Source: Pseudomonadota bacterium
Lineage (GTDB): Bacteria; Pseudomonadota; Gammaproteobacteria; Burkholderiales; JAJZUU01
Length of the DNA: 64,000 nucleotides
Assembly (NCBI GenBank): GCA_021848325.1
Contig: JAJZUU010000005.1
Span: 1 to 64,000 of the forward strand
Reading direction: 5' to 3'
Below the pieces are notes generated by a model. It ran no database searches, was not told the DNA's origin, and was given only the letters and a program-made list of their open reading frames with translations. A program made the position numbers and the translations under genes. Within the stretch, counting starts at the first letter, position 1, and the number at the start of each line of letters is the position of its first letter. This document shows, piece by piece, positions 53,009-64,000 of the stretch.

Positions 53009-55852
53009 ATGGATTTCATCAGGATACGCGGCGCGCGCACCCATAATCTGAAGGACATCAACCTAGACATCCCTCGTCAAAAGCTGGTCGTCATGACGGG
53101 CGTATCCGGTTCGGGGAAATCTTCCCTGGCGTTCGACACCCTGTATGCGGAGGGCCAGCGCCGCTACGTGGAATCGCTGTCCGCCTACGCCCGGCAGTTC
53201 CTGCAACTGATGGAAAAACCCGACGTGGACCTGATCGACGGGCTGTCCCCGGCCATTTCCATCGAGCAAAAGGCCACCTCCCACAATCCGCGCTCCACCG
53301 TCGGCACCATCACCGAAATCCACGACTATCTGCGCCTGCTGTTCGCCAGGGTGGGCGATCCCCATTGTCCCGAACACCACACCCTCCTTTCGGCGCAAAG
53401 CGTGAGCCAGATGGTGGACCACGTCCTGGCGCTACCCGAGGACACCAGGCTCATGGTCCTGTCACCGCTCATCGTCGGGCGCAAGGGGGAACAGCACGAC
53501 CTGATCGAGGAACTGCGCGCCCAGGGTTTCGTGCGCCTGCGCATCGACGGCCGGGTATGCGACATGGACAGCCTGCCCAAGCTGGAAAAGAACCGCAAGC
53601 ACAGCATCGATGTGGTGGTGGACCGGGTCAAGGTGCGTACCGACATCCAGCAGCGTCTGGCCGAATCCTTCGAAACCGCGCTACGGCATTCCGACGGGAG
53701 GGCGGTTGCCGTCGAGATGGACAGCGGCCGCGAGCATTCGTTCTCGGCAAAATTCGCCTGTCCGATTTGCAACTACTCCCTGCCCGAACTGGAGCCCCGC
53801 CTATTTTCCTTCAACAACCCGATGGGGGCCTGCCCGCGCTGCGACGGGCTCGGGCAGATCAGTTTTTTCGATCCCAGGCGCATTGTCGCCTTTCCCCACC
53901 TGAGCCTCGCCGGCGGGGCAATCAAAGGCTGGGACCGGCGCAACCAGTTCTATTTCCAGATGCTGCAGGGCTTGGCGCTGCATTACGGCTTCGACCTGGA
54001 GACGCCGTTCGAGGAGTTGCCCGAGCCGGTCCAGGACACCATCCTCTACGGCAGCGGCTCAGACCCCATCAAGTTCCATTACCTCGGGGATAAGGGGGGG
54101 CGGCAGGCACGCGCCCATCCGTTCGAGGGCATCGTGGCCAACCTGGAGCGGCGCTACCGGGAAACCGACACCACGGTGGTGCGGGAGGAATTGGGCAAAT
54201 ACCTCAACAGCCGCCCCTGCCCCGAGTGCGCCGGCACCCGGCTGCGCCGCGAGGCGCGGCACGTCCACGTGGCGCAAAAGGCGATCTACGAGATCAGCGC
54301 CATGCCTTTGAAGCAAGCGCTTACCTTCTTTCAGCGCCTCTACTTCGAAGGGCACAGGCAGGCAATCGCGGAAAAAATCGTGAAGGAGATCGGCAATCGG
54401 CTGCTGTTCCTTAACAACGTGGGACTGGGCTATCTGAGTCTGGACCGCTCCGCCGATACCCTCTCCGGGGGCGAAGCCCAGCGCATCCGCCTGGCCTCCC
54501 AGATCGGCTCCGGGCTGACCGGCGTGATGTACGTGCTGGACGAACCCTCCATCGGCCTGCACCAGCGCGACAACGACCGGCTCCTGGAAACCCTCAAACG
54601 CCTGCGGGATCTGGGCAACTCGGTGATCGTGGTGGAGCACGACCGGGACGCCATACTGACCGCGGACCACGTGGTGGACATGGGCCCAGGTGCCGGCGAG
54701 CACGGCGGGCGCATCATCGCGGAGGGGACCCCCCAGGAGATCAAGGACAATCCCGCTTCCCTCACCGGCCTTTATCTGAGCGGCAAGCGCGGCATCGAGA
54801 TCCCCGCCCGGCGGCATTCGCCCGATCCCGGGCGCATGCTGCGGCTGCTCGGCGCCCGCGGCAACAACCTCAAGCACGTCGACCTGGAACTGCCCGTGGG
54901 CCTGCTGGTGTGCGTCACCGGGGTGTCGGGCTCGGGCAAGTCGACCCTCGTCAACGACACCCTGTACCATGCCGTCTCCCGCCACCTGTACGGCAGCAGC
55001 ACGGAGCCGGCGGCCCACGAGGAAATTCACGGGCTGGAGTTCTTCGACAAGGTGATCAGCGTGGACCAGAGCCCCATCGGACGCACCCCGCGCTCCAACC
55101 CGGCGACCTACACCGGGCTGTTCACACCCATTCGCGAGCTGTTCGCCGGGGTGCCTCAGGCACGGGAGCGGGGCTACGGTCCGGGGCGCTTCTCGTTCAA
55201 CGTCAAAGGGGGACGCTGCGAGGCGTGCCAGGGAGACGGCGTGATCAAGGTGGAGATGCACTTCCTGCCGGACCTGTACGTGCCGTGCGACGTGTGCCAT
55301 GGCAAACGGTACAACCGGGAGACCCTGGAGATCCGCTACAAGGGTGTGAACGTGCATGAGGTCCTGCAAATGACGGTGGACCAGGCACACGCCTTCTTCA
55401 GCCCGGTGCCGGTGGTGGCGCGCAAGCTCCAGACCCTGCTGGACGTGGGGCTCGGCTATATCACCCTGGGCCAGAGCGCAACTACCCTGTCCGGCGGCGA
55501 GGCCCAGCGGGTAAAGCTATCCCTGGAACTGTCCAAGCGGGACACCGGACGCACCCTTTACATCCTGGACGAGCCCACCACCGGGCTCCACTTTCACGAT
55601 ATCGACCTGCTCCTCGGGGTGCTGCACCGGCTGCGGGATCACGGCAATACCGTGGTGGTGATCGAGCACAACCTGGACGTGATCAAGACCGCGGACTGGC
55701 TCATCGACCTCGGCCCCGAGGGCGGGGAGGGCGGCGGGCGGATCATCGCCCGGGGCACCCCCGAGGCAGTGGCCGCCACCGCAACCAGTTTCACCGGCCA
55801 ATACCTGCAGCCCGTGCTGCACGGCACCGGTCAGACGCGGCCCCGGGCATAG
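53009..55852 (+). CDS. uvrA: Excinuclease ABC subunit A
   Basis: 947 aa, standard length. Two ABC modules: Walker [13 protein letters not shown] (about 30-41) and [12 protein letters not shown] (near 640), two ABC signatures, and zinc modules CPICNYS...CPRC and CEACQGDG...CDVC. Damage-recognition subunit of nucleotide-excision repair. No SOS box was recognised in the 71-bp divergent promoter region shared with the MFS gene. Confidence 0.97.
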   Translation: MDFIRIRGARTHNLKDINLDIPRQKLVVMTGVSGSGKSSLAFDTLYAEGQRRYVESLSAYARQFLQLMEKPDVDLIDGLSPAISIEQKATSHNPRSTVGTITEIHDYLRLLFARVGDPHCPEHHTLLSAQSVSQMVDHVLALPEDTRLMVLSPLIVGRKGEQHDLIEELRAQGFVRLRIDGRVCDMDSLPKLEKNRKHSIDVVVDRVKVRTDIQQRLAESFETALRHSDGRAVAVEMDSGREHSFSAKFACPICNYSLPELEPRLFSFNNPMGACPRCDGLGQISFFDPRRIVAFPHLSLAGGAIKGWDRRNQFYFQMLQGLALHYGFDLETPFEELPEPVQDTILYGSGSDPIKFHYLGDKGGRQARAHPFEGIVANLERRYRETDTTVVREELGKYLNSRPCPECAGTRLRREARHVHVAQKAIYEISAMPLKQALTFFQRLYFEGHRQAIAEKIVKEIGNRLLFLNNVGLGYLSLDRSADTLSGGEAQRIRLASQIGSGLTGVMYVLDEPSIGLHQRDNDRLLETLKRLRDLGNSVIVVEHDRDAILTADHVVDMGPGAGEHGGRIIAEGTPQEIKDNPASLTGLYLSGKRGIEIPARRHSPDPGRMLRLLGARGNNLKHVDLELPVGLLVCVTGVSGSGKSTLVNDTLYHAVSRHLYGSSTEPAAHEEIHGLEFFDKVISVDQSPIGRTPRSNPATYTGLFTPIRELFAGVPQARERGYGPGRFSFNVKGGRCEACQGDGVIKVEMHFLPDLYVPCDVCHGKRYNRETLEIRYKGVNVHEVLQMTVDQAHAFFSPVPVVARKLQTLLDVGLGYITLGQSATTLSGGEAQRVKLSLELSKRDTGRTLYILDEPTTGLHFHDIDLLLGVLHRLRDHGNTVVVIEHNLDVIKTADWLIDLGPEGGEGGGRIIARGTPEAVAATATSFTGQYLQPVLHGTGQTRPRA

Positions 55853-55862
55853 GCCGGAACCC

Positions 55863-56594
55863 TCAGTCCGCAAGCGGACGCACCCCGGTGCCCACCGCAA
55901 GCCCGAGCAGCCGCGCGGCGCTGTCCCGGTTCACGGCGATCTCCACCAGTCCGATGCTGTTGCGGTACCAGAACGCCTGGCCCGGCGCCACTTCCGAGAA
56001 CACCCGCGCGTAACCCACCGACCGGCTGCCCGTGCGGAGGCGGCTGTCGGCCCCGAGGCGGTTCCCCCGGAGGCCGGTCATGGCGTTGCCATAGTGGTCG
56101 ATGTACACGATTTCCGCCAGGTCCCCGGCCTCGAATTGCACGTTGAGCCCGCCTCGGACCTCCAGCCTGTCTTCCGGGAACTGCCCCAACGCGAGCCAGG
56201 CGCAAACCGGCGCGAACAGGTCTCTGCCGTGAAACGACGGGGAGACCCCGTCGGGACGCCAGGCGATGCGCCAGTGCCGAACTTCCGAGGCGCGCGCCGC
56301 TACCACCGAAAGAAGCCCGTTGTCCGGCCCCACGAACCATTTGCCGTCGGCCCGCAACACCGTCCCCTCGCGGGCGCCCCCCACCCCCGGGTCGATCACG
56401 CAAAAAAACACGGTCTCCGGGGCGAACTGCCGCGCCAAGGCAGGCAACAGGTGGGCGGCCGGAAGCACCGCGAAGCTTGGGGCGTCGTGCAACAGATCCA
56501 CGATGGGTACCTCGGGCGCATGCCGCAGGATGGAGGCCTTCACCTGGCCTACGTACACGTCTTGGGAACCGAAATCGCTAAATAGGGCGATCAT
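55863..56594 (-). CDS. SAM hydroxide adenosyltransferase (DUF62 family)
   Basis: 243 aa. Recognisable by IALFSDFGSQDVYVGQVKASI and the FCVIDPGVGGAREG segment (family DPGVG). Members hydrolyse S-adenosylmethionine to adenosine and methionine, relatives of fluorinase/chlorinase. No halide-binding specialisation is evident. Lies between uvrA (convergent, 10 bp) and rplQ. Confidence 0.88.
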   Translation of the reverse strand: MIALFSDFGSQDVYVGQVKASILRHAPEVPIVDLLHDAPSFAVLPAAHLLPALARQFAPETVFFCVIDPGVGGAREGTVLRADGKWFVGPDNGLLSVVAARASEVRHWRIAWRPDGVSPSFHGRDLFAPVCAWLALGQFPEDRLEVRGGLNVQFEAGDLAEIVYIDHYGNAMTGLRGNRLGADSRLRTGSRSVGYARVFSEVAPGQAFWYRNSIGLVEIAVNRDSAARLLGLAVGTGVRPLAD

Positions 56595-56668
56595 GCGCTA
56601 TTCTAAAACCTGTCGGCTGGAAGGGCAGCAATATCGGTACGGCCCGGCACCGACGGAAAGCCAGGCGC

Positions 56669-56695
56669 AAAAAAGGCCGGGCATGGCCGGCCTTT
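56669..56695 (-). terminator. Terminator of the rpoA-rplQ operon
   Basis: Stem AAAGGCCGG / CCGGCCTTT with a 6-nt loop, followed by a run of T on the minus strand, 22 bp past the rplQ stop. Confidence 0.85.
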
Positions 56696-56716
56696 CCGAA
56701 AACGATGGCAACCGCG

Positions 56717-57109
56717 CTATTCCCCGCCGCGCGTGCCTTCTTCTGGCACCTCCGGGCGATCCAGCAATTCGACCAACGCCATCGGGGCATTGTCCCCCAG
56801 GCGAAACCCGGACTTCAGGATGCGCAGGTAACCGCCGTTCCGGGTCTGGAAGCGCGGCCCCAGTTCGTCGAACAACTTCACCACCATGTCGCGGTCGCGC
56901 AGCCGGGCGAACGCCAGCCTGCGATTGGCCAGAGACGGCTTCTTGCCGAGGGTGATGAGGGGCTCGGCCACTCGCCGCAACTCCTTGGCCTTCGGCAAGG
57001 TGGTCTTGATCACCTCGTGGCGCAGCAGTGAATTGGTCATGTTTCGGAGCATCGCCAGACGGTGGCTGGTGGTCCGGTTCAGTTTTCTGTTAGCTAGACG
57101 GTGACGCAT
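56717..57109 (-). CDS. rplQ: 50S ribosomal protein L17
   Basis: 130 aa. N-terminal [20 protein letters not shown] and [19 protein letters not shown] mark L17; large-subunit protein near the exit tunnel. The C-terminal extension ends in a Glu/Gly-rich tail. Last gene of the alpha operon. Confidence 0.97.
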   Translation of the reverse strand: MRHRLANRKLNRTTSHRLAMLRNMTNSLLRHEVIKTTLPKAKELRRVAEPLITLGKKPSLANRRLAFARLRDRDMVVKLFDELGPRFQTRNGGYLRILKSGFRLGDNAPMALVELLDRPEVPEEGTRGGE

Positions 57110-57123
57110 CTTAGATCCTTCCC

Positions 57124-58107
57124 TTACGGCTTCTCAAGTCCGGCAGGCGGCCAGTTTTCCAGCTTCATCCCGAGCGTCAGCCCCTTGGATGCCAGGACTT
57201 CCTTGATTTCGTTGAGCGACTTCCTCCCCAGATTCGGGGTCTTCAGCAATTCGTTTTCCGTCCGCTGAATCAGGTCGCCGATGTAGTAAATGTTCTCCGC
57301 CTTCAAGCAGTTCGCCGAGCGCACCGTTAACTCCAGGTCGTCCACCGGACGCAGCAGAATCGGATCCACCTGAGGCGTCCGCGGCTCCTCCAAGGCGGTC
57401 GGCGTGCCCTTGAGCTCGGCAAACACCGACAACTGGTCGACCAGGATGCGGGCCGCATAACGCACCGCCTCCTCCGGTTCGATCACGCCGTTGGTCTCGA
57501 TATCCATCACCAGCTTGTCCAGATCGGTGCGCTGCTCCACCCGCGCGCTCTCCACGGCGTAGCTCACCCGCATCACCGGACTGAACGAGGCATCCAGCAT
57601 AATGGAACCGATCGCCCGGCTTTCTTCCGGAACACGCCGCGAGGTGACCGGCTGATAACCGCGCCCCTGCTCCACCTTGATCTCGATTTCCAGCTTGCCG
57701 CCCTTGGTCACATGGGCAATCACGTGGTTCGGATTGATGATCTCGACGTCGTGCCCGCCCTCGATATCCCCGGCGGTCACCACCCCTTCCCCTTCCTTCG
57801 CAAGGGTAAGAACCGCGTCTGTCCGATTGTGCAGCTTAAGCGCCACCCCTTTCAGGTTAAGCAGGATGTCGACTACGTCTTCCTGTACGCCTTCCAGCGT
57901 GGAATACTCGTGCAGCACCCCTTGGATCTTCACCTCGGTAGGCGCGCAGCCCGGCATCGAGGAGAGCAGGATGCGCCTTAGGGCGTTGCCCAGCGTATGT
58001 CCGTAACCGCGCTCAAAAGGTTCCATAGTCACCTTGGCGTGGACCGGACTCAGATTGTCCACGTCTATGATGCGTGGTTTAAGAAATTCGGAAACACTGC
58101 TTTGCAT
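57124..58107 (-). CDS. rpoA: RNA polymerase alpha subunit
   Basis: 327 aa. N-terminal dimerisation domain ([20 protein letters not shown]) and C-terminal DNA-contacting domain ([20 protein letters not shown], then [16 protein letters not shown]). 14 bp before rplQ, 27 bp after rpsD. Confidence 0.98.
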   Translation of the reverse strand: MQSSVSEFLKPRIIDVDNLSPVHAKVTMEPFERGYGHTLGNALRRILLSSMPGCAPTEVKIQGVLHEYSTLEGVQEDVVDILLNLKGVALKLHNRTDAVLTLAKEGEGVVTAGDIEGGHDVEIINPNHVIAHVTKGGKLEIEIKVEQGRGYQPVTSRRVPEESRAIGSIMLDASFSPVMRVSYAVESARVEQRTDLDKLVMDIETNGVIEPEEAVRYAARILVDQLSVFAELKGTPTALEEPRTPQVDPILLRPVDDLELTVRSANCLKAENIYYIGDLIQRTENELLKTPNLGRKSLNEIKEVLASKGLTLGMKLENWPPAGLEKP

Positions 58108-58134
58108 GGTGCGTCCTCTTGTAACCTCTCAGAT

Positions 58135-58761
58135 TTACTTCGAATACAACTCGACAATGAGGCTTTCGTTGATGGTCGGGGGCAGTTCCGAACGCTGGGG
58201 TTTGGCCTTGAATACCCCTTTCAGACCCTTGGTGTCCATCTCGATCCACTCGGGATAGCCGCGTTGCTCGGCTGCCTCCACCGCACCTTTGATGCGCAGT
58301 TGCTGCTTCGCCGAATCCGCCACCTGCACCACGTCGCCCGGCTTGACCAGGTAGGACGGGATGTTTACGCGCCGGCCGTTGACCAGGATGCCATTATGGC
58401 GGACCACCTGGCGCGACTCACTGCGCGACGCCCCGAATCCCATCCGGTAGGCAACGATATCCAGCCTGCTTTCCAACAACTGCAACAGGCTCTCGCCGGT
58501 CACACCCCGCATCCTGTCAGCCTTTGTGTAATAGCCGCGGAACTGGCGTTCCAGCACGCCGTAGATGCGACGTACCTTTTGTTTTGCGCGCAACTGCCCG
58601 GCGTAGTCGGAAAGCCGCACGTTCTTTTGGCCATGTTGCCCGGGTGCATAGCTCCTGCGCTCAATGGAGCATTTATCGGTAAAGCACTTTTCTCCCTTGA
58701 GAAACAGTTTTTCGCCTTCCCGGCGGCACTGGCGGCATTTTGCGTCAAGATTTCTAGCCAC
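58135..58761 (-). CDS. rpsD: 30S ribosomal protein S4
   Basis: 208 aa. S4 RNA-binding domain ([20 protein letters not shown]) and an N-terminal zinc-like CxxC (CRQC). Primary 16S rRNA binder; in enterobacteria it represses the alpha operon translationally. Confidence 0.98.
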   Translation of the reverse strand: MARNLDAKCRQCRREGEKLFLKGEKCFTDKCSIERRSYAPGQHGQKNVRLSDYAGQLRAKQKVRRIYGVLERQFRGYYTKADRMRGVTGESLLQLLESRLDIVAYRMGFGASRSESRQVVRHNGILVNGRRVNIPSYLVKPGDVVQVADSAKQQLRIKGAVEAAEQRGYPEWIEMDTKGLKGVFKAKPQRSELPPTINESLIVELYSK

Positions 58762-58790
58762 AGTTTAAGACTCCTGAATGATCGCGTTGC

Positions 58791-59180
58791 CTATATGCGA
58801 CGCTTCTTGGGTGGACGACACCCGTTGTGGGGAACCGGCGTCACGTCGGCGATACTGGTGATCTTGAAACCCACGGCGTTCAATGCGCGCACCGCGGACT
58901 CCCGACCCGGTCCGGGCCCCTTGATCCTCACCTCCAGGTTCTTCACTCCGAATTCCTGCGCCACTTTGCCGGCGTGTTCGGCCGCCACCTGCGCGGCGAA
59001 CGGCGTGCTCTTGCGCGAGCCTTTGAAGCCCGCGCCACCGGATGTAGCCCAAGCCAGCGCGTTACCCTGGCGATCCGTGATGGTCACGATGGTGTTATTG
59101 AACGACGCGTGAATGTGGGCGATGCCCTCCGCCACATTCTTCTTGACCTTCTTGCGCACCCGTGCGGTAGTCTTTGCCAT
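58791..59180 (-). CDS. rpsK: 30S ribosomal protein S11
   Basis: 129 aa. [31 protein letters not shown] and the [16 protein letters not shown]-terminus identify S11. Platform protein of the small subunit. Sits between rpsM (13 bp) and rpsD. Confidence 0.98.
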   Translation of the reverse strand: MAKTTARVRKKVKKNVAEGIAHIHASFNNTIVTITDRQGNALAWATSGGAGFKGSRKSTPFAAQVAAEHAGKVAQEFGVKNLEVRIKGPGPGRESAVRALNAVGFKITSIADVTPVPHNGCRPPKKRRI

Positions 59181-59193
59181 AAGCTATATCCCT

Positions 59194-59556
59194 TTACTTC
59201 CCGGCCCTGATCGCCTTGCGGGGACCTTTCCGGGTTCTCGCGTTCGTCCGCGTACGCTGTCCACGCACCGGCAAACCGCGGCGGTGCCGGACGCCGCGAT
59301 AGCAGCCCAGATCCATCAAGCGCTTGATGCTCATCGAAACCTCGCGGCGCAGGTCGCCCTCCACCGTGAATTTCGCCACCTCGTCGCGCAACTTCTCCAC
59401 CTCGGAGTCGCTGAGATCCTTGATCTTGGCGGACATATTGACGCCGACCGCCTGGCAAATCTTGCGCGCGCGGCTGCGGCCGATGCCGAAAATCGCGGTG
59501 AGCGCTATCTCGGCATGCTGATGGTTCGGAATATTTACGCCAGCTATGCGGGCCAT
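59194..59556 (-). CDS. rpsM: 30S ribosomal protein S13
   Basis: 120 aa. [20 protein letters not shown] start, helix-two-turns-helix, and basic C-terminus [20 protein letters not shown]. Head protein contacting the P-site tRNA and L5. Follows rpmJ on the minus strand. Confidence 0.98.
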   Translation of the reverse strand: MARIAGVNIPNHQHAEIALTAIFGIGRSRARKICQAVGVNMSAKIKDLSDSEVEKLRDEVAKFTVEGDLRREVSMSIKRLMDLGCYRGVRHRRGLPVRGQRTRTNARTRKGPRKAIRAGK

Positions 59557-59615
59557 ACAAGCACCCCAAAAAAGTGAAAATTCATAATAGTATCATCTCT
59601 ACGCCAGACGCACAA

Positions 59616-59729
59616 TCAACCCTGACGCTGCTTGTGGCGCGGATCATCGCAGATCACCCGAACCACGCCGCGGCGCCTGACTATCTTGCACTTGCGGCAG
59701 ATCTTCTTGACCGACGCTTGCACTCTCAT
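59616..59729 (-). CDS. rpmJ: 50S ribosomal protein L36
   Basis: 37 aa, found by reading the gap between infA and rps[21 protein letters not shown] then [14 protein letters not shown]11, C14, C27 and H32 form the zinc site (CxxC...C...H, the zinc-binding C+ form). Between infA and rpsM as in other betaproteobacteria. Confidence 0.95.
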   Translation of the reverse strand: MRVQASVKKICRKCKIVRRRGVVRVICDDPRHKQRQG

Positions 59730-59875
59730 CTTGTTCCCCCGACCGACGGCCACTGCCCGTTGACAGCCAACCGATGCAGTTACCGAGCGCGCTGTGCACG
59801 CTATTCTAACGACCGTGCAGCAATTGCTGCACCCCTCTTTTTCCCGGATTGGCGCCGGCGGTTCCGGTTCCGCCC

Positions 59876-60094
59876 CTACTTGGCGCGAAACGTGATCCGG
59901 GCCCGGCTCAGATCGTAAGGCGTGAGTTCCACCGTCACCTTGTCGCCCGGCAGGATGCGGATGTAGTGCATGCGCATCTTTCCGGAAATATGCCCGAGCA
60001 CCACGTGACCGTTTTCCAGCCTAACCCGAAAGGTCGCGTTGGGAAGGGTCTCCAGCACCTCGCCTTGCATCTGAATCGTATCTTCTTTAGCCAT
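59876..60094 (-). CDS. infA: Translation initiation factor IF-1
   Basis: 72 aa. OB fold: [20 protein letters not shown] start and [20 protein letters not shown]. Binds the 30S A site during initiation. Its place between secY and rpmJ supports a betaproteobacterial origin. Confidence 0.97.
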   Translation of the reverse strand: MAKEDTIQMQGEVLETLPNATFRVRLENGHVVLGHISGKMRMHYIRILPGDKVTVELTPYDLSRARITFRAK

Positions 60095-60132
60095 GCACTT
60101 TGTCTCAAATCCCTCTACGCCATGCCCCCGGC

Positions 60133-61461
60133 TTAGCGGGAAATGAAGCCGCCCTTAAAGTTGGCTTTTTTCAGCAGGCTCTCGTACTGGTGAGACATCA
60201 TGTACGCCTGTACCTGCGCCATGAAGTCCATGGTCACCACCACGATGATCAGCAGCGAGGTGCCCCCAAAATAGAACGGCACATTGAACTTCACGATCAG
60301 AAACTCAGGCAATAGACACACCGCCGTGATGTACAGCGACCCCACCAGGGTCAGGCGCGTCATGATGCGGTCGATATAGCGCGCAGTCTGTTCCCCGGGC
60401 CTGATGCCGGGCACGAAAGCTCCGCTCTTCTTCAGGTTGTCGGCCGTCTCCTTGGGGTTGAACACCAGCGCGGTGTAGAAAAAGCAGAAGAAGACGATGG
60501 CCATCGTGTACAACACCACATACGGAGGCTGCCCGGGAGAGAGGGCGGATCCGAAATCCTTGAGCCAGCTCATGTGCTCGTTACTGCCGAACCACCCCGC
60601 CAGGGTGGCCGGAAACAAAATAATGCTGGAAGCGAAGATGGGCGGAATCACCCCAGCCATGTTCAATTTCAGCGGCAGATGCGAACTCTGGGCTGCAAAC
60701 ACCTTGCGGCCCACCTGGCGCTTGGCGTAGTTGACCAGTATCTTGCGCTGGCCGCGCTCCACAAACACCACAAACCCGGTCACCGCGACGGCACCGACGA
60801 ACAGCATCAGCACCAGTGGTATCGAGAACGCGCCGGTCCTGGTCAACTCCAGGGTGCCGCCGATGGCGTGGGGCAAGCCGGCCACGATGCCGGAGAAGAT
60901 GATCATCGAGATGCCATTGCCAACCCCGCGCTCGGTAATCTGCTCGCCCAGCCACATCAGAAACATGGTTCCGGTGACCAGGGTGATCACGGTCGTCGCA
61001 CGGAACATCAAGCCGGGCTCCAGCACCAGGCCCGCCTGGGATTCCAGCGCGATCGCAATGCCGACCCCCTGAAACAGGGCCAGGACCACGGTCCCGTAAC
61101 GGGTGTATTGGGTAATCTTCTTGCGCCCGCTCTCCCCTTCCTTCTTGAGCTGCTCCAGTTGCGGGGAGACCACCGTCATCAACTGCATGATAATGGAGGC
61201 AGAGATATAAGGCATGATCCCCAGGGCGAACACCGTAAAGCGCGACAGCGCCCCCCCGGAAAACATGTTGAACATCCCCAGGATGCCGCCCTGCTGCGAG
61301 CGGAACAGCGACTCAAGCGCCACCGGGTCGATGCCCGGAACGGGAATGTGGGCGCCGACGCGGTAGACCACCAGTGCCAGCAGAACGAACCAGAGACGCT
61401 TCTTCAGGTCGCCCAGTTTGCCGGCCATGCCCAGCATGGAATTAGCGGCGGCCACGGTCAC
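60133..61461 (-). CDS. secY: Protein translocase subunit SecY
   Basis: 442 aa starting at GTG 61461. Ten membrane helices; conserved segments include [18 protein letters not shown] and the cytoplasmic loop [17 protein letters not shown]. Core of the Sec channel. Its start lies 2 bp after the rplO stop. Confidence 0.97.
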   Translation of the reverse strand: MTVAAANSMLGMAGKLGDLKKRLWFVLLALVVYRVGAHIPVPGIDPVALESLFRSQQGGILGMFNMFSGGALSRFTVFALGIMPYISASIIMQLMTVVSPQLEQLKKEGESGRKKITQYTRYGTVVLALFQGVGIAIALESQAGLVLEPGLMFRATTVITLVTGTMFLMWLGEQITERGVGNGISMIIFSGIVAGLPHAIGGTLELTRTGAFSIPLVLMLFVGAVAVTGFVVFVERGQRKILVNYAKRQVGRKVFAAQSSHLPLKLNMAGVIPPIFASSIILFPATLAGWFGSNEHMSWLKDFGSALSPGQPPYVVLYTMAIVFFCFFYTALVFNPKETADNLKKSGAFVPGIRPGEQTARYIDRIMTRLTLVGSLYITAVCLLPEFLIVKFNVPFYFGGTSLLIIVVVTMDFMAQVQAYMMSHQYESLLKKANFKGGFISR

Positions 61462-61463
61462 CC

Positions 61464-61898
61464 CTACTCGACAATGCTGCCACCGGCGGCCTCAACGGCC
61501 GCCCGCGCACCTTTGCTCACCAGCACCCCCTGCAACTTCACCGCGCGTTCGATCCCACCCGAGAGGAACACCTTGGCGCCGCTGGCCTTGGCAGGCACAA
61601 TCCCGGCCTGCTTCAGGGCCAACAGGTCGACGGTCTCGGCGCTCACCTTGGCCAGTTCGCCAAGTCGCACCTGGGCCACGTCACCCTTGGTAGTGGAAAC
61701 AAAGCCCCGTTTCGGGAGGCGGCGCTGCAACGGCATTTGCCCCCCCTCGAAGCCCACTTTATGAAAACCGCCGGTGCGGGACTTTTGCCCCTTGTGGCCG
61801 CGCCCCGCGGTCTTGCCGAGGCCGCAGCCGATACCGCGCCCAACGCGCTTTCTTGCGCGTGTGCTGCCTTCGCCGGGTTTCAGGTCATTCAGTTGCAT
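61464..61898 (-). CDS. rplO: 50S ribosomal protein L15
   Basis: 144 aa. N-terminal [20 protein letters not shown] and [13 protein letters not shown] are diagnostic. Late-assembly 50S protein. Directly follows rpmD (no gap). Confidence 0.98.
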   Translation of the reverse strand: MQLNDLKPGEGSTRARKRVGRGIGCGLGKTAGRGHKGQKSRTGGFHKVGFEGGQMPLQRRLPKRGFVSTTKGDVAQVRLGELAKVSAETVDLLALKQAGIVPAKASGAKVFLSGGIERAVKLQGVLVSKGARAAVEAAGGSIVE

Positions 61899-62093
61899 TT
61901 AGCCCTCGCATTTCAACAGGTAGTTCACCTTGTTAATCATGCCTCGCACGGCGGACGTATCTTCCACCTCAACGGTGTCGTTCAGGCGGCGCAAGCCAAG
62001 TCCACGCACGCAGGCGCGGTGCGATTGTTTGGTCCCGATCACGCTCTTGACGAGCGTCACCTTGAGCTTCTTGCCTTGGTTTCCGGTAGCCAT
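61899..62093 (-). CDS. rpmD: 50S ribosomal protein L30
   Basis: 64 aa from the ATG at 62093. [20 protein letters not shown] and [20 protein letters not shown] are typical L30. Between rpsE and rplO; abuts rplO. Confidence 0.96.
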   Translation of the reverse strand: MATGNQGKKLKVTLVKSVIGTKQSHRACVRGLGLRRLNDTVEVEDTSAVRGMINKVNYLLKCEG

Positions 62094-62096
62094 CAC

Positions 62097-62603
62097 CTAC
62101 TCCATGATCTCTTCGACGCTTTTGCCCCGCTTGGCCGCGATCTCGGAAGGCGTATTCATCGCCTCCAAACCGTTCAGCGTGGCGCGCACGACATTGTAGG
62201 GATTGGTCGAGCCGATGCACTTGGCCAGCACGTTATGCACCCCCATCACTTCGAACACGGCGCGCATCGGCCCGCCCGCGATAATCCCGGTACCCTCGGA
62301 CGCCGGCTGCATGTAGACCTTGGCGGCGCCATGCCGGCCCACCACCGCGTGGTGCAAGGTGCCGCCCTTGAGCTTAACCTTGAACATCTTGCGCCGCGCC
62401 TCGTCCATGGCCTTCTGCACCGCCACCGGAACCTCGCGCGACTTGCCCTTTCCCATGCCGACGCCGCCGTCGCCGTCGCCGACCACGGTCAGCGCCGCAA
62501 AACCGAGAATACGGCCGCCCTTGACCACCTTGGTCACGCGGTTAATGGAGACCATCTTCTCGCGCAGGCCGTCGCCCCGTTCTTCCGTATCAAATTTCGC
62601 CAT
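62097..62603 (-). CDS. rpsE: 30S ribosomal protein S5
   Basis: 168 aa. S5 N-domain ([20 protein letters not shown] then [20 protein letters not shown]) and C-domain. Accuracy-related protein at the mRNA entry. 3 bp before rpmD. Confidence 0.98.
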   Translation of the reverse strand: MAKFDTEERGDGLREKMVSINRVTKVVKGGRILGFAALTVVGDGDGGVGMGKGKSREVPVAVQKAMDEARRKMFKVKLKGGTLHHAVVGRHGAAKVYMQPASEGTGIIAGGPMRAVFEVMGVHNVLAKCIGSTNPYNVVRATLNGLEAMNTPSEIAAKRGKSVEEIME

Positions 62604-62615
62604 CGTTCACCCCGT

Positions 62616-62969
62616 CTAGAACACCAGACCGCTTTCGCGGGCGGCATCGGCAAGCGCCTTCACTCGGCCGTGATACCTAAATCCCGAGCGGTCGAACGCC
62701 ACCTTCTCGATCCCCAGCCCCTTCGCCTTCTCGGCGATGCGCTTGCCCACCGCAACCGCGGAGTCGACGTTCCCGCCGTGTGGCAGTTCCCCGCGCAACG
62801 TTTTCTCCACGGTGGAGGCGCTAGCCAGCACCTTCCCACCGCTGGCGTCAATAATCTGGGCATAGATGTGGCAATTGGTACGATGCACCAACATGCGCAC
62901 CACTTTCAACTCAGCGATTTTGGCACGGGTTTTGCGTGCTCTACGCAAACGAGCTTGTTTTTTGTCCAT
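62616..62969 (-). CDS. rplR: 50S ribosomal protein L18
   Basis: 117 aa. [20 protein letters not shown] and the C-terminal [20 protein letters not shown] identify L18, which binds 5S rRNA. 12 bp before rpsE. Confidence 0.97.
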   Translation of the reverse strand: MDKKQARLRRARKTRAKIAELKVVRMLVHRTNCHIYAQIIDASGGKVLASASTVEKTLRGELPHGGNVDSAVAVGKRIAEKAKGLGIEKVAFDRSGFRYHGRVKALADAARESGLVF

Positions 62970-62980
62970 GACTGACCCTA

Positions 62981-63514
62981 CTATTTCTTCTTGGTTTCCT
63001 TCAGGACCACCACCTCATCGGCATAACGCACACCCTTGCCCTTGTAAGGCTCGGGGGAACGGTACGCGCGCACTTCCGCGGCGACCTGACCCACCTGCTG
63101 TTTGTCGATACCCTTGATCACGATTTCCGTTTGACTGGGCGTTTCCACCTTGACCCCGGCCGGCATCTGATGCACCACCGGATGGGAGAAGCCAAGGGAA
63201 AGATTCAGCGCGTCGCCGCTTGCCTGGGCGCGGTAACCCACCCCTACCAGGGTCAATTTCCTCTCGTAGCCCTTGGTGACACCGTGCACCATGTTGGCCA
63301 CCAGCGCCCGGACGGTGCCCGACATCGCCACCGCACGCTGCGAATCGTTCGTGGCGGTGCACTTGATCTCATCGCCCTCCCGCTCGATCGTCACGTCCGC
63401 GCACAGCCCGCGCGTCAGCATGCCCAGCGGACCCTTTACCGAGATTTCCTCGCCCGAGAGCCCGACCTCTACGCCGGCGGGCACTTTGACCGGATTCTTA
63501 GCTACTCGTGACAT
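62981..63514 (-). CDS. rplF: 50S ribosomal protein L6
   Basis: 177 aa from the ATG at 63514 ([20 protein letters not shown]). Two L6 repeats and the C-terminal [18 protein letters not shown] motif. Near the GTPase centre. 11 bp before rplR. An upstream in-frame ATG at 63541 overlaps rpsH and is rejected. Confidence 0.97.
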   Translation of the reverse strand: MSRVAKNPVKVPAGVEVGLSGEEISVKGPLGMLTRGLCADVTIEREGDEIKCTATNDSQRAVAMSGTVRALVANMVHGVTKGYERKLTLVGVGYRAQASGDALNLSLGFSHPVVHQMPAGVKVETPSQTEIVIKGIDKQQVGQVAAEVRAYRSPEPYKGKGVRYADEVVVLKETKKK

Positions 63515-63525
63515 CGTTCGCTCCA

Positions 63526-63921
63526 TCACGCCACTATACACAGAACTTCGCCACCCACCCCGGTAGCGCGCGCCTTGCGGTCAGTCATCACGCCCCGAGA
63601 CGTGGATACGATCGCAATCCCCAGCCCGTCCATTACGCGCGGGATGTCCTCGCTGCCCTTGTAGACGCGCAAGCCGGGGCGGCTCACGCGCTCGATCTTC
63701 TCGATGACCGGGCGGCCGGCGTAATATTTGAGGGCAATCTCGAGCATCGCCTTCGCGCCGTCCTGCCGTACGCTATGGCCTTCGATATAACCTTCTTCCT
63801 GCAACACCTGCGCGATCGCCGCCTTAAGCCGGGACGACGGCATCGTAACGGTACCTTTATCCGCCCGCTGCGCGTTTCGAATACGCGTCAACATATCGGC
63901 GATAGGATCACTCATGCTCAT
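63526..63921 (-). CDS. rpsH: 30S ribosomal protein S8
   Basis: 131 aa from the ATG at 63921 (GGAG 7 nt upstream); the ATG at 63915 is an alternative. [20 protein letters not shown] start and [20 protein letters not shown] end. Binds 16S rRNA helix 21; in enterobacteria S8 represses the spc operon. Confidence 0.97.
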   Translation of the reverse strand: MSMSDPIADMLTRIRNAQRADKGTVTMPSSRLKAAIAQVLQEEGYIEGHSVRQDGAKAMLEIALKYYAGRPVIEKIERVSRPGLRVYKGSEDIPRVMDGLGIAIVSTSRGVMTDRKARATGVGGEVLCIVA

Positions 63922-63934
63922 TACTTCTCTCCCG

Positions 63935-64000
63935 CTACCAACTGGCCTTCGTCATGCCCGGGATCTCCCCGCGCATGGCCACTTCCCGCAGCTTGTTGCG
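63935..64000 (-). CDS. rpsN: 30S ribosomal protein S14, C-terminal part (5-prime end outside window)
   Basis: The last 21 codons before the TAG stop read [20 protein letters not shown] then W, the conserved C-terminus of S14. The rest lies beyond the window. 13 bp before rpsH, the usual spc order. Confidence 0.93.
   Translation of the reverse strand, partial: RNKLREVAMRGEIPGMTKASW

Overview
This 64 kb window is high-GC chromosomal DNA from a sulfur-oxidising proteobacterium, most likely a betaproteobacterium (Nitrosomonadales/Thiobacillus-Sulfuricella type). The evidence is a soxXYZAB thiosulfate-oxidation cluster without soxCD, a rhd-tusA-dsrE2 sulfur-relay cluster, a TsuA/YeeE-type sulfur transporter, and infA lying between secY and rpmJ, which is the betaproteobacterial arrangement. 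Species assignment is inference.

Layout. 0.1-1.4 kb: dsrE2, tusA and rhodanese on the minus strand. 1.6-3.5 kb: a decayed soeABC (cytoplasmic sulfite-oxidising enzyme) remnant with several deletions. 3.7-10.5 kb: a moxR-DUF58-DUF4381-batA-batB/C-batD aerotolerance-type operon. 10.7-14.2 kb: a TlpA-like thioredoxin, a DUF3530 protein, moaC and a BepA-like M48 protease. 14.3-18.7 kb: soxXYZAB. 18.9-22.5 kb: a MacAB-like tripartite ABC exporter whose ATPase and permease genes are now separated by two different small mobile elements. 22.6-25.5 kb: a flippase-like protein, a methyltransferase and a UDP-GlcNAc 2-epimerase homologue. 25.5-28.9 kb (minus strand): a type IV pilin gene with a sigma-54 promoter, followed by a TMTC/GT-C-like membrane glycosyltransferase with TPRs and a polyprenyl-phosphate glycosyltransferase (DPM-like). 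29.2-31.8 kb: a mobile-element graveyard next to tRNA-Lys, holding a MITE, an internally deleted IS5-type element, gene scraps and a RelE/HTH toxin-antitoxin pair.

32-64 kb is mostly conserved housekeeping: yeeE, queC-queE, the ybgC-tolQRAB-pal-cpoB operon, ruvCAB with an embedded UbiA-type prenyltransferase, yebC, clsB plus an EEP phosphatase, nadA, nudB-aspS-DUF502-fmdB, ssb with a YajR-like MFS, uvrA, a SAM hydrolase, and the end of the spc operon plus the alpha operon (rpsN through rplQ).

How it fits together. SoxXA and SoxYZB would load and hydrolyse thiosulfate sulfur in the periplasm. Without SoxCD the sulfane sulfur is expected to accumulate and be imported, with TusA/DsrE2/rhodanese handling it in the cytoplasm. 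The usual sulfite oxidase SoeABC is broken, so sulfite must be removed another way (for example APS reductase/ATP sulfurylase, outside this window). The most unusual features are: (i) a family of CTAG-targeting MITEs, two different ones stacked in one CTAG, one of which now supplies the ribosome-binding site of the downstream permease gene; (ii) a candidate pilin O-glycosylation module (pilA - TMTC-like GT-C - DPM-like GT2); (iii) the multiply deleted soe operon.
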